Under the pieces are notes generated by a model that saw only the letters and a list, made by a program, of their open reading frames with translations, ran no database searches and was not told where the DNA came from. Made by a program: the position numbers and the translations under genes. Positions 45,065 through 54,533 of a DNA stretch of 61,116 bases are shown here, in pieces. Each line of letters opens with the position of its first letter. Position 1 is the first letter of the stretch. The stretch spans positions 1 to 61,116 of the forward strand of contig CAJAQT010000013.1 of NCBI GenBank assembly GCA_903944165.1. Direction: 5' to 3'. The stretch is from an uncultured Methylococcaceae bacterium. Lineage in GTDB: Bacteria > Pseudomonadota > Gammaproteobacteria > Methylococcales > Methylomonadaceae.

Positions 45065-45631
45065 GTGCACTCGGCTATCGACACAAAACATATTATGGAA
45101 CAGCACTATAAAGAATCCAATGAGGCTGGCATCTCATTCAATTGGTATGTGATTAATACCAAACCACGCCAAGAACACATAGCCTTAGTTAATTTGCAAC
45201 AGCAAGGTTACGAGTGTTATTTACCCGTGTTATCGGTTGAAAAAATTAAGCGCAATAAATTATCAATTGTCGAAGAAGCCTTATTCCCACGTTACTTATT
45301 TATTCGTTTAGGCATTGGTGGCAATGCTCAAAGCTGGAGCCCAATTCGTTCCACTAAAGGAGTGAATGGCTTGATTAAATTTGGTAATGAGCCTGCAAAA
45401 ATAGCCAATCATCTTATTAATCTATTTCGTGACAACGAATCCGCGCGTCAAGTAAAGCCCACACAGTATTTTAGTGAAGGGGAGCGTTTAATCTTAACCA
45501 ACGGTGCTTTTGTGGGTGTTGAAGCAATTTATCACATGACCGACGGAGAAGATCGTGTCTTAGTTTTGATTGAATTGCTTGGTAAACAGGTAAAGCTAGC
45601 CGTTAAGCCCAATGAGTTAAGGAAGCAATAA
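45065..45631 (+). CDS. rfaH: RfaH-like transcription antiterminator (NusG paralogue)
   Basis: RfaH binds RNA polymerase paused at ops sites and keeps long polysaccharide operons transcribed. The 188-residue protein shows the NusG N-terminal domain, with FNWYVINTKPRQEHIALVNL, YECYLPVLSVEK and EEALFPRYLFIRLGI. WSPIRSTKGVNGLIKFG follows, and a short C-terminal KOW-like part has FSEGERLILTNGAFVGVEAI. The start is GTG 45065 or ATG 45095; both lack a strong ribosome binding site. It sits beside the EPS-type MarR gene. The symbol reflects family, since specialised NusG paralogues of EPS loci are close relatives. Confidence 0.8.
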   Translation: MHSAIDTKHIMEQHYKESNEAGISFNWYVINTKPRQEHIALVNLQQQGYECYLPVLSVEKIKRNKLSIVEEALFPRYLFIRLGIGGNAQSWSPIRSTKGVNGLIKFGNEPAKIANHLINLFRDNESARQVKPTQYFSEGERLILTNGAFVGVEAIYHMTDGEDRVLVLIELLGKQVKLAVKPNELRKQ

Positions 45632-45639
45632 AAAATTAG

Positions 45640-48600
45640 CTAATCAGCGCGTAAAAGTAACTCTGCGTTGTGGTCGGTTGTATGATTGCTGGTGTGTACT
45701 TCAGACTGAAGCAGGTGCAGGCGTGTTGAGTTGAGCTGTTGATTCTTTAGTAAATATTGAACAATTGCTTGCGCACGTTGTGCAGCTAATTCTTTTAAGC
45801 GTTGTGGTTCGGGGGCAAAAATCGTGAGTAATTTTTGTTCTGCTAGTGCATAAAAATCGCCTTGCAGCGGTTTTTTTAAACTGGGCTTACCGCGCCACGA
45901 TAGCTCGGCTAATAACGGAAATTTTTCAATAAAAACAGCAGCAAGTAAACGTTGATAGGTCTGAGTGCTTAAAGGGCTAGCGTCGGTGGGTAATTCGCTG
46001 TTCGTTAAACCGTGCAGTTCTGTGCGTCGACGTTGTTTTAAATACTCATTAAGCGCGTTTACACGTAACGCCGACCAGTCGTAATCGTGCTGACTAATGC
46101 CTTTAATGTGTAAAGATAATTTTTCGTGTTCGCGTAAACCTTTGGCAATTGTAGTTAATTGTTCTGTATGTAACGAAGTTAATTGGGCACTGCCAGGCGC
46201 AAAAGTTAAGGATTTTAAAGCATCTTCAGTGCTAAACAGCCCTGTTAAAACTTGAAAAGGTGAGCTAATGATTTTTAATAAGGCATTGCTTACGGCATCC
46301 ATAATTAAATGTGAAACACTAAACTGGGGGTTGTCTAAACTGCCGGTGATGGGCACATCAAATTTAATGCGTCCGCTTGCATCTTTAAGTAAGGCAACAG
46401 CTAATTTAATCGGCAGCGCTACTGCATTGGGATGGTCAATTTTATCGCCTAATTCAAAATGTTCGATAAGCAGCTTATTATTTGCGGTTAATTTGCGGTG
46501 GGCAAGGGTGTAATCCAAGGCAAGATCTAGGTTGCCATTTTCTACTTTATAGCCAGCGAATTGCACCATATAGGGTGAAACTAAGGGCATAGGTAGGTCT
46601 TGGAAATGAATTGAAAAATGGTATTTTTCTTCATCAGGGGTTAATTCACCTTGAATATCCACGGGAGCTAAGTCATACGCATTACCTTTTAATGCGATAT
46701 TAAAGTGTGCGCCAGAGGCGTTAGATAAGCCTTTCGCGCCACCTTCAAGAGCATGAATCTGCGCGGTAAACGGCAAAAATAAAGAATAATCAGAAAAGTC
46801 AGAACGACCATCTTGAATTGCAATGGTATCGATTTTAACAGCAGCCAGCGTTTGTTTAGGTGCTTTCGTGACGGCCTCTACCTGCGTTGTAGCGGTGTTT
46901 TTTAACATAAGATCAGTGAAATTAACACGGCGATCTTGTCTAATAATCAAGCGTATATAAGGCTTTATTAAGCTGAGTTGTTCGGCATGGGTGCTTAAAC
47001 TAGGCCATTCAGTGGCAAGATTAACCAGTTCTAAGCGCTGCCATTTAAGTAAGGCAGCGCGTTCTTTCGCTGCATAAAGTGAAAACTGATTTAATTGGCT
47101 ATTACCTTTAAAGCTAGCTTGCCAAGTAGGGTGTTCTGATAGCGTAACTAAGCCGTTAGCAAACAATGTCCCGTTGATATGATCAGTGTGTATGAAAGAA
47201 TCAAAATAACCCTGAAAATCATTAAGTTCAAGTTGTGTCAAAGCAATGTTAAGACGCATTGCTAAGGGCTTGATAACGCCTTCGCCCGCTATCGTTAACA
47301 GTGCTTTTTTATTAATAGTTGTTGTTAAAGACAGCGCATGTTTTTGTGTTGGCGCGAACGCCATTGTGTTAAGTGTTGCGTTAATAGGGCTTATGTGGAG
47401 CAGAACAGGGTGCCGTGTGCGCTTATCTTCAAAGTGAAGAGTGCCTTGTGTGATGCCTAGCGTTGCTATTTTAATGTTCCAATCGGGTGCGGTGTTGGGC
47501 GTTACGGGCTCTGTTTGTGATGATAGTCTTGGCGTTGGGGTTGGTTTCTGAATAGCTAAAATACGGTTAAGATTAAGTTCACCATTGGGTTTTAACACAA
47601 GATTTATCTGAGGCTGGCGAATTGTTATGTCGCCCAAGGTAAGCGCGTGTTGTTGCCATTGGAATGCTAGTTTATCAAGCTGAAGTTCTGCCACGGTGAG
47701 CACGTTTTGCTTATCAGCACTAACACTAAGCTGCGTTGTTTTTAGCTGTGCTTGAGTTATATTAACGTCGAGCGGAGTGTGCTGTGGTTGGCTTAGCTGA
47801 TAATTTACGCGCAACGTGATGTCTTTATTTGTGGCCTGCCATGCTGGGCTGCGAATGCTTAGGTCAGAAGCTGTGATCAAGGTATTCATAAAGTTTATCT
47901 GCCAATCATCAGGTGAGAACTTAACATTTCCTGCAAATTGATGGGTAAAACGAGCTAAGGATAAAACGTGCTGTTTATCTGCGCTTTCATAATGAAGTTT
48001 GTCAATATTAAGCACGCCTTGGTCAACGCTGCCTTCTAGCGTGCTCTTGTTAAAACTAACGTGGTAATGGCTGGTTAAGGAAATATCAGCTGTTATCTTT
48101 GCTTCTAACGTTTGGTTTAGGTTTGCTAATGCAAGCTTGCTTACCGTCAGCACACCCTCTGAGCTTAAGGAAGAAAGATTTAAGTTGCCTTGCCAAGCAA
48201 CTTTGGTGATGTTGTCTATTAACAAAGCAAGAGTGAAAGAAGCGGGTTGGAGGGGACGCGTACTGATATTTTCTATGTCAATAGTCAGCCCTGTAGCACT
48301 GTGTGTTAGGGTATGCGGCTGTTTTGTATCGGTGATTGTGAGTTCACTGTCCTTGACTATTAAATGCTTAATTGTTGCCGGGAAGAGATCATTTAGTTTA
48401 GGCAAGGGTGTCTCTGAGGCATGCGTTGACACGGCTGGCAACAAGGTCAGGCGACCATTGTCTTGACTAAGCTGAATATTTGCACGATTAAGCTCAAGTG
48501 TGTCAACGACCAACTGAGCTTGGCGAAGTGAGGCCAAAAAGTTTATTGTTACGAAAAGGCGGTCAAATTTAATTACGTTTTGCTGAGTTGGATCATGGAG

Positions 48601-48819
48601 AGAAAAGTTGTGAAGCTGAGCAGTTAAGGGAAAGAATGCAATATTAATATGCTTACTGCTGGCGATATAGCCTGTTTGCTGTTGGATGATTTTGGGTAGT
48701 TGAATGCTAAGTATGTTAGGAATGATAAAAAAAACGCAGCTAAATAAACTGAGCACTCCACCTATTAACAAAAGGTACGTCGGTGTGTTTAGGCGTTGGA
48801 AGATACGTTGAATGTTCAT
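45640..48819 (-). CDS. AsmA-like DUF748 family envelope protein
   Basis: This is a 1059-residue protein with one N-terminal membrane anchor (LLLIGGVLSLFSCVFFIIPN) and a very long periplasmic beta-rich region. It shows AsmA/DUF748 segments such as DRLFVTINFLASLRQAQLVV then DTLELNRANIQL, LQLDKLAFQWQQHALTLGDI and the DUF748-type KFDVPITGSLDNPQFSVSHL. The C-terminus has an OmpA-like pattern (FAPGSAQLTSLHTEQLTTIA). Such proteins are thought to bridge or transport lipids between membranes. It is convergent with rfaH, with an 8-nt gap. Confidence 0.82.
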   Translation of the reverse strand: MNIQRIFQRLNTPTYLLLIGGVLSLFSCVFFIIPNILSIQLPKIIQQQTGYIASSKHINIAFFPLTAQLHNFSLHDPTQQNVIKFDRLFVTINFLASLRQAQLVVDTLELNRANIQLSQDNGRLTLLPAVSTHASETPLPKLNDLFPATIKHLIVKDSELTITDTKQPHTLTHSATGLTIDIENISTRPLQPASFTLALLIDNITKVAWQGNLNLSSLSSEGVLTVSKLALANLNQTLEAKITADISLTSHYHVSFNKSTLEGSVDQGVLNIDKLHYESADKQHVLSLARFTHQFAGNVKFSPDDWQINFMNTLITASDLSIRSPAWQATNKDITLRVNYQLSQPQHTPLDVNITQAQLKTTQLSVSADKQNVLTVAELQLDKLAFQWQQHALTLGDITIRQPQINLVLKPNGELNLNRILAIQKPTPTPRLSSQTEPVTPNTAPDWNIKIATLGITQGTLHFEDKRTRHPVLLHISPINATLNTMAFAPTQKHALSLTTTINKKALLTIAGEGVIKPLAMRLNIALTQLELNDFQGYFDSFIHTDHINGTLFANGLVTLSEHPTWQASFKGNSQLNQFSLYAAKERAALLKWQRLELVNLATEWPSLSTHAEQLSLIKPYIRLIIRQDRRVNFTDLMLKNTATTQVEAVTKAPKQTLAAVKIDTIAIQDGRSDFSDYSLFLPFTAQIHALEGGAKGLSNASGAHFNIALKGNAYDLAPVDIQGELTPDEEKYHFSIHFQDLPMPLVSPYMVQFAGYKVENGNLDLALDYTLAHRKLTANNKLLIEHFELGDKIDHPNAVALPIKLAVALLKDASGRIKFDVPITGSLDNPQFSVSHLIMDAVSNALLKIISSPFQVLTGLFSTEDALKSLTFAPGSAQLTSLHTEQLTTIAKGLREHEKLSLHIKGISQHDYDWSALRVNALNEYLKQRRRTELHGLTNSELPTDASPLSTQTYQRLLAAVFIEKFPLLAELSWRGKPSLKKPLQGDFYALAEQKLLTIFAPEPQRLKELAAQRAQAIVQYLLKNQQLNSTRLHLLQSEVHTSNHTTDHNAELLLRAD

Positions 48820-48896
48820 AGCACTTGCGTTTCTCTTGCCGTGAAGGAGTAAAAATTGGCGTTAGTTTAACTGTGCAATTAAAAAAAACAGTAGCT

Positions 48897-48940
48897 GAGA
48901 GGCGTTCACATCGGTAAACGCACCGAGTTAATGACCTCTC
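48897..48940. other. Hairpin between amtB and the DUF748 gene
   Basis: GAGAGG (48897-48902) pairs with CCTCTC (48935-48940). Inside are two competing stems, GCGTT with AACGC and CGGT with ACCG. It lies between two minus-strand genes and is probably the amtB terminator or part of the next leader. A spacer of 78 nt separates it from the DUF748 start. Confidence 0.35.
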
Positions 48941-49024
48941 TAAACCCTAAAGTGTTGACATAATGCTGTGCAAAAAAGGCATAGTGCTTAGATGCTGATC
49001 GCCCTTATCGAGAAGCTTCTTTGT

Positions 49025-50320
49025 TTATAAATCAACATAGCCTGTTTCTTCATGTAACACAGTATCTAGCCCTTGCACCTCTTCATCAGCATTGACTCTA
49101 ATGCCGATGGCTTTATTTAAGGCCATCAAGGTAAGGTAACTAATAACTGCACTCCAAACAATAGTCACTAAGATAGCTAACGCTTGAATGCTGACTTGAT
49201 GCACTATGCTGACGCCGTTTGCCAAGCCCATGCCACCCAGTTCTGCTGAGGCAAATACGCCTGTTAATAACGAGCCAGTAACGCCACCGACACCATGCAC
49301 TGAAAAAACGTCCAAAGCATCATCGATTTTTAAGGTGCGTTTGATGTATTGCGTCGCGTAAAAACAAACAATTCCAGCGGTAATACCAATGACTAATGCC
49401 CCCAGTGGGCCAACATAACCAGAGGCTGGGGTAATTGTGCCAAGCCCCGCAACCATACCTGTTACGATACCTAGCACACTTGGTTTGCCGTAACGTAACC
49501 ATTCAATTGACATCCACGTTAAGGCACCCGCCGCCGCAGCAATATGGGTTACCAATAGCGTCATGCCCGCATGACCATCAGCAGTTAACGCGCTACCTGC
49601 ATTAAAACCAAACCAGCCAACCCATAACATTCCTGCGCCAGTGACGACCATGGTCATGTTGTGTGGCGGCATGGCGGTAACAGGAAAACCTCGACGATTG
49701 CCAATAATAAGGGCTGAAACTAAGGCGGCAACGCCAGCATTGACATGAATAACGATACCTCCCGCAAAATCCATAACACCTAAATCAGCTAACCAACCAC
49801 CGCCCCAAATCCAATGACAAATCGGCACATACACCAAGATTAACCAGATTCCGCTAAATAACAGCATGGCTGAGAATTTCATACGCTCAGCAAAGGCACC
49901 TATGATTAAGGCGGGTGTAATAATAGCAAAAGTCATTTGAAACATGAAAAACACGGTTTCAGGAATATCACCGGTTAAAGACGTTGTGGTGAGTTGCGTT
50001 AAAAAGGCTTTAGAAAAATTGCCAATGACGGCCTGCCATTCACCGCCAGAAGAGAAAATTAAACTATACCCACCGGCAAGCCAAAGTATCGAGACTAAGC
50101 AGCTTATTGCAAAGCATTGCATTAACACCGATAAGACATTTTTACTTCTCACTAAGCCTGCATAAAATAACGATAAGCCAGGTAGCGTCATAAATAAAAC
50201 TAATGTGGTTGAGGTTAATACCCACACCGTGTTAGCTTGGTTAAGTTCTTCAGCGCTAGCTAATTCAGGCATAAGCCACAAGAGTAATAGCAGGCTGATA
50301 TTTATTATAGAAAACATCAT
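49025..50320 (-). CDS. amtB: Ammonium transporter AmtB
   Basis: AmtB carries ammonium across the inner membrane. The 431-residue protein has an N-terminal signal-like segment and about eleven membrane helices. Conserved stretches include MTLPGLSLFYAGLVRSKNVL, WIWGGGWLADLGVMDFAGGI then VIHVNAGVAALVSALIIG (first pore His), and DDALDVFSVHGVGGVTGSLL (second pore His). It is downstream of glnK on the same strand (38-nt gap), the classical glnK-amtB pair in which GlnK blocks the pore under nitrogen excess. Confidence 0.96.
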   Translation of the reverse strand: MMFSIINISLLLLLWLMPELASAEELNQANTVWVLTSTTLVLFMTLPGLSLFYAGLVRSKNVLSVLMQCFAISCLVSILWLAGGYSLIFSSGGEWQAVIGNFSKAFLTQLTTTSLTGDIPETVFFMFQMTFAIITPALIIGAFAERMKFSAMLLFSGIWLILVYVPICHWIWGGGWLADLGVMDFAGGIVIHVNAGVAALVSALIIGNRRGFPVTAMPPHNMTMVVTGAGMLWVGWFGFNAGSALTADGHAGMTLLVTHIAAAAGALTWMSIEWLRYGKPSVLGIVTGMVAGLGTITPASGYVGPLGALVIGITAGIVCFYATQYIKRTLKIDDALDVFSVHGVGGVTGSLLTGVFASAELGGMGLANGVSIVHQVSIQALAILVTIVWSAVISYLTLMALNKAIGIRVNADEEVQGLDTVLHEETGYVDL

Positions 50321-50358
50321 TTGTCCTTATTTGTTCTGTACTAATTATTAATGGTTAA

Positions 50359-50742
<384 letters not shown>

Positions 50743-51753
50743 TTAGAGCTGAGCTTGACGTTTTTTGTAGTGAATAGAAGACAGCACCGATAAACCTATT
50801 AAGACAGCACCCACCAAACCGGTGATCACTTCTGGAATTTCATGCGTCATACTGATAAGCATAATCGCCGCCAAGGTGCCAATGGCGTAATGTGCGCCAT
50901 GCTCAAGAAAAACATATTCATCTAAGGTGCCTTGGCGCACTAAAAACACCGTTAAACTTCTAACAAACATTGCACCAATGGCAAGACCAAGCATAATGAT
51001 GACAACATCTTGAGTAATTGCAAACGCACCAATCACGCCATCAAAAGAAAATGATGCGTCCAATACTTCTAAATAAAGAAAGCTCATTACGCTGCCTTTT
51101 TTTATCATCTCGACCGCTTCATCACCTTCTTCTTCGTCTTCAAATAAGGTGGCTAAGCTATCAACGATAACAAATAAAATGACCCCATAAACTCCAGAAG
51201 TTAATGCTTCAAGGCGAATTGCTTCAGGTAGCCAGTGTTGGCTAATAAGTAAAATAGCTAAGGCGAAGATGATTTCAATAGATTCTAATTTACCGAACGA
51301 GGCTAATTTTTTTTCCATACGACCCAACCAATGCAGCTCTCTGTCTTCATCAAAAATGAAGGAGAAAAATACCATCAGTAAGAACATACCGCCAAAGGCG
51401 GCGATTTGTATATGTGATTGAGTGAGATGTTCAGCGTACACTTCAGGCGTATGCAGCGCCATTTGGGTAACGCCGACAAAATCAATCCCTGTTGCAAACG
51501 CAACAATAGCAATGGGGAACACTAAGCGCATCCCAAATACGGCAATTAAAATACCCCAGGTAAGAAAATAACGCTGCCAGCGTTCATCCATGCGCTTCAG
51601 TACGGAGGCATTAACAACCGCATTATCAAACGATAAACTCACTTCTAAAACACCTAAAATAATTGCAATGAATGCACCCATTGCACCACCCCAAAACCAC
51701 GCGACGGCAAGACAAATGGTGGTAACAATTATCGATAAACGAAAATGCTGCAT
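50743..51753 (-). CDS. DUF475 family integral membrane protein
   Basis: The 336-residue protein has about nine membrane segments and several acidic pairs within them (GVLEVSLSFDNAVVNASVLK, EVLDASFSFDGVIGAFAITQ). These are family hallmarks of DUF475 and related TerC-like proteins. An acidic soluble loop (LFEDEEEGDEAVEMIKKGS) lies near the middle. TerC-like relatives export metal ions such as manganese; that role is inference. The ATG at 51753 is chosen because GAGG lies seven bases upstream; the longer start at 51765 would overlap that site. Confidence 0.8.
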   Translation of the reverse strand: MQHFRLSIIVTTICLAVAWFWGGAMGAFIAIILGVLEVSLSFDNAVVNASVLKRMDERWQRYFLTWGILIAVFGMRLVFPIAIVAFATGIDFVGVTQMALHTPEVYAEHLTQSHIQIAAFGGMFLLMVFFSFIFDEDRELHWLGRMEKKLASFGKLESIEIIFALAILLISQHWLPEAIRLEALTSGVYGVILFVIVDSLATLFEDEEEGDEAVEMIKKGSVMSFLYLEVLDASFSFDGVIGAFAITQDVVIIMLGLAIGAMFVRSLTVFLVRQGTLDEYVFLEHGAHYAIGTLAAIMLISMTHEIPEVITGLVGAVLIGLSVLSSIHYKKRQAQL

Positions 51754-51830
51754 AATGAACCTCAATAAATTAAAAAATTATGTTAAAAAATCCGGTAATA
51801 CAATGATACGGAGCTAAACATGCCTGCATG

Positions 51831-52904
51831 TTACTTGATTATAATTTGTTTGGATTCAATTAATTTATCAAATGACGCGCTGGTGTAGTCGGTAAAAATA
51901 GTCTCGTGTTGTTCGATAAATAACGCCGCAATGCCAGCACGATTAGCGGCTTCAATACCAGCCGTGCGTCCGATACAAAGTAAGGCAGTATCCCAGGCAT
52001 CGGCACGGGTGGGATCATCATCGATAACCGTCACTGAAACAGTATGATGCTCGATAGGCTTGCCCGTTTTAGCATTTAAAATATGGCTATAGCGTTTGCC
52101 TTCAGTATCAAAATAATGCCGATACGTTCCGGCTGTCATAATTGAAGTCGGTGTGGTGCGAGCAATTGTAATGACTTTACTCAGAGAGCGTTCGTTGGCG
52201 ACTGGTTTTTCTAAAGCAATGCGCCAAGCCTCTTTATTTGGTTTAGTGCCGCGTACTTGTAATTCACCACCAATTTCAGCAAGATAATTACTAATATTAT
52301 GCTGCTCTAAAATCTGCGTAATACGCCATACACTATAGCCTTGGGCAATGGAGGACAAGTCCACACGCAAGGTGGGTTTTAGTTTGCGTAAATGCTGGTC
52401 ATCGATGATTTCTAATTGACTAATGCCAACTTCTGCTAAGACTTCCGCTAATTTAGCAGGTTCAGGAATGACTAATGTATCTTCTTTAAAGCCCCATAAA
52501 TCAAATAAAGGTTTAATGGTTAAATCATAACAGCCGTCGCTGGCTTTATTGGCGGCTTGCGCTTCTTTAATTAAGTGAATAATTTCTGTATTGACTGCTT
52601 GCGGTTCGGTACTTAGCGTGCTGTTAAAATGTTCTATGTCAGAATCAGATCGGTAATTGGATAGCACCTGATCGATGCGCAGAAGTTCTGCATCGATGGC
52701 TTTTTTTACGGTGTCGACGGCTGACTCGGTTTGCGTTGACCAATAACTCACATGGTAAGTTGTTCCCTGTGTTTCTCCTGCTAATTTTTGGATGGGAGGC
52801 GGGCTTTCACAGCCTGAAAGTAACAAACTAATGAGCAGTAGCCCAACACCAGAAAAGCTACTGAGCGTTGGCCTGGCAGCGGGTAAAAAAGGGAGTGTGT
52901 GCAT
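51831..52904 (-). CDS. apbE: FAD:protein FMN transferase (ApbE lipoprotein)
   Basis: ApbE attaches FMN covalently to Thr of Nqr/Rnf-type flavoproteins. The 357-residue protein begins with a signal peptide and lipobox (LLISLLLSGC), so it is a periplasmic lipoprotein. The core has LAGETQGTTYHVSYW, IDQVLSNYRSDSDIEHFN, GCYDLTIKPLFDLWGF, LRVDLSSIAQGYSVWRI, NYLAEIGGELQVRG and SHILNAKTGKPIEHHTVSVT. No nqr or rnf genes are in the window. It is the gene after the CorA-type transporter on the same strand. Confidence 0.93.
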   Translation of the reverse strand: MHTLPFLPAARPTLSSFSGVGLLLISLLLSGCESPPPIQKLAGETQGTTYHVSYWSTQTESAVDTVKKAIDAELLRIDQVLSNYRSDSDIEHFNSTLSTEPQAVNTEIIHLIKEAQAANKASDGCYDLTIKPLFDLWGFKEDTLVIPEPAKLAEVLAEVGISQLEIIDDQHLRKLKPTLRVDLSSIAQGYSVWRITQILEQHNISNYLAEIGGELQVRGTKPNKEAWRIALEKPVANERSLSKVITIARTTPTSIMTAGTYRHYFDTEGKRYSHILNAKTGKPIEHHTVSVTVIDDDPTRADAWDTALLCIGRTAGIEAANRAGIAALFIEQHETIFTDYTSASFDKLIESKQIIIK

Positions 52905-52972
52905 GATGGCGTAAACCTAAGTAGGGCAAATTAAAATAACTACAATAGCGGAGCAAACGCACCTTAGGCGTG

Positions 52973-54319
52973 TTATTGCGCTCCCGCTGTTTTTCGTTGG
53001 GTTTTTTGTTGTTCACGTTGCTCAAGAAAACGTAAAATTCCGTAGGTAATACCACCCACAAGAACTAAAGCTAAAGTAAATAAACCATAGGAAATCGCCC
53101 AGGGAATCGTTGCTGTCATCATCGAAAACTCAGACATTCCGCCAATGCCAGCTAAGACATTCAGCGGCATAAAAACAACGCTAACAACGGTTAAACGTTT
53201 AACCACTTTATTTTGATTGATATTAATAAACCCTACTGACGCATCCATTAAGAAGTTGATTTTATCGAATAAAAAGGCGGTATGCCCATCAAGGGATTCA
53301 ATATCACGCAGAATTTGTTGAGAGTAATCTAATTGATCTTTTGCTAAAAATTTACTGCGCATTAAAAACGACACTGCACGACGCGTATCCATTACGTTTC
53401 TACGAATACGCCCGTTTAAATCTTCTTCATTGGCGATACTGACCAGAATTTTACTGGCCTCCTCGTCGCTCATTTGTTTGTTAAGCACTTGGTTGCCAAC
53501 TACCTCAAGTGCAACGTAAACATCTTCTAAGGCATCGGCAGAGTATTCGGCGTTAGCGGCATATAAATCTAACAGCATATCTTTTGAGTTGGTGACGTAA
53601 TTAACCTGACTTAAGGCACGTAAACGTTGTAAGCGAAACACCGGTAGCTCTTCTTTTCGGATAGAAAACAAAATGTCATGATACAAAATAAACGCCACAA
53701 TGATGTTACGCGTGACGTCTTCTTTGTCTAATAAAAAGTCAGAATGCAAATGAATTTCGCCATTTTCTTCAACATAAAAACGCGCACTGGATTCTAAATC
53801 TCTTAGCTGCTCTGGATCGGGGAAATCAATGCCAAAAATATCGCCCAACCAAATGCGATCTTCAAAGGTAGGCGCAACCAAATCTATCCAAATAGGCGTG
53901 GCATCTAATAGCGCCTGTGGACTGGTGATGCTGACTTCATTTAAACGTCCATCGACTAAATTGAAGGCTTTAACTCTGGATTTTTCAGTTTTGTAATCTT
54001 GTTTACCCAGAATTTGCAACACTGAAATAGGTGCTTCAAGCAAAATAGGTTGTTTATGCGCGTCATCTAATTGCTCCCAAATTAACAATTGATCTTCTGG
54101 AGACAAGACTTCAAGAATGTGGCCGATTTCTTCTGGCGGCAAATGATTAAGTATTTGCTGTAATTGCGCCATATTTTCTTTATGCACCAAAGACTCTACC
54201 AAATTGTGATGTGGCATAGCTTGTTTGTGCACTAATTCTGCAATAAGTTTATGTTTTTGTATTTTATCCAAAATAGCTTGATGGCTATTATGAAATTTAG
54301 CAGTGTTGTCTTTTGGCAT
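52973..54319 (-). CDS. CorA-type metal ion transporter with N-terminal MgtE-N-like domain
   Basis: The 448-residue protein starts with a helical MgtE-N-like region (residues about 20-105: LVESLVHKENMAQLQQILNH, LPPEEIGHILEVLSPEDQLL). A CorA cytoplasmic domain follows (WIDLVAPTFEDRIWLGDIFG, QLRDLESSARFYVEENGEIH). Two C-terminal membrane helices close it. The usual GMN selectivity motif at the first helix end is GMS here (GIGGMSEFSMMT). A CBS-free MgtE-N/CorA mix is known in proteobacteria. Magnesium or cobalt transport is inferred. Confidence 0.82.
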   Translation of the reverse strand: MPKDNTAKFHNSHQAILDKIQKHKLIAELVHKQAMPHHNLVESLVHKENMAQLQQILNHLPPEEIGHILEVLSPEDQLLIWEQLDDAHKQPILLEAPISVLQILGKQDYKTEKSRVKAFNLVDGRLNEVSITSPQALLDATPIWIDLVAPTFEDRIWLGDIFGIDFPDPEQLRDLESSARFYVEENGEIHLHSDFLLDKEDVTRNIIVAFILYHDILFSIRKEELPVFRLQRLRALSQVNYVTNSKDMLLDLYAANAEYSADALEDVYVALEVVGNQVLNKQMSDEEASKILVSIANEEDLNGRIRRNVMDTRRAVSFLMRSKFLAKDQLDYSQQILRDIESLDGHTAFLFDKINFLMDASVGFININQNKVVKRLTVVSVVFMPLNVLAGIGGMSEFSMMTATIPWAISYGLFTLALVLVGGITYGILRFLEQREQQKTQRKTAGAQ

Positions 54320-54533
54320 AAAAAAACGAGCGTGGTGAGTAAAAAATCTATAACAAGGTATAGGCTAATTTTAACAAAGTGCCATGATTTATGATTTTTT
54401 TCTACACATCGCAATGACTTATTGAGTGATTACGTCAGATTTAAGTAGGTGAGCCTAGTTCTTTTACGACTTTCACCGTTTCTTAGAGCCTTTCATTCGA
54501 CCAGTTCATGACTGGTTTTTGGAAAAGAGTATC

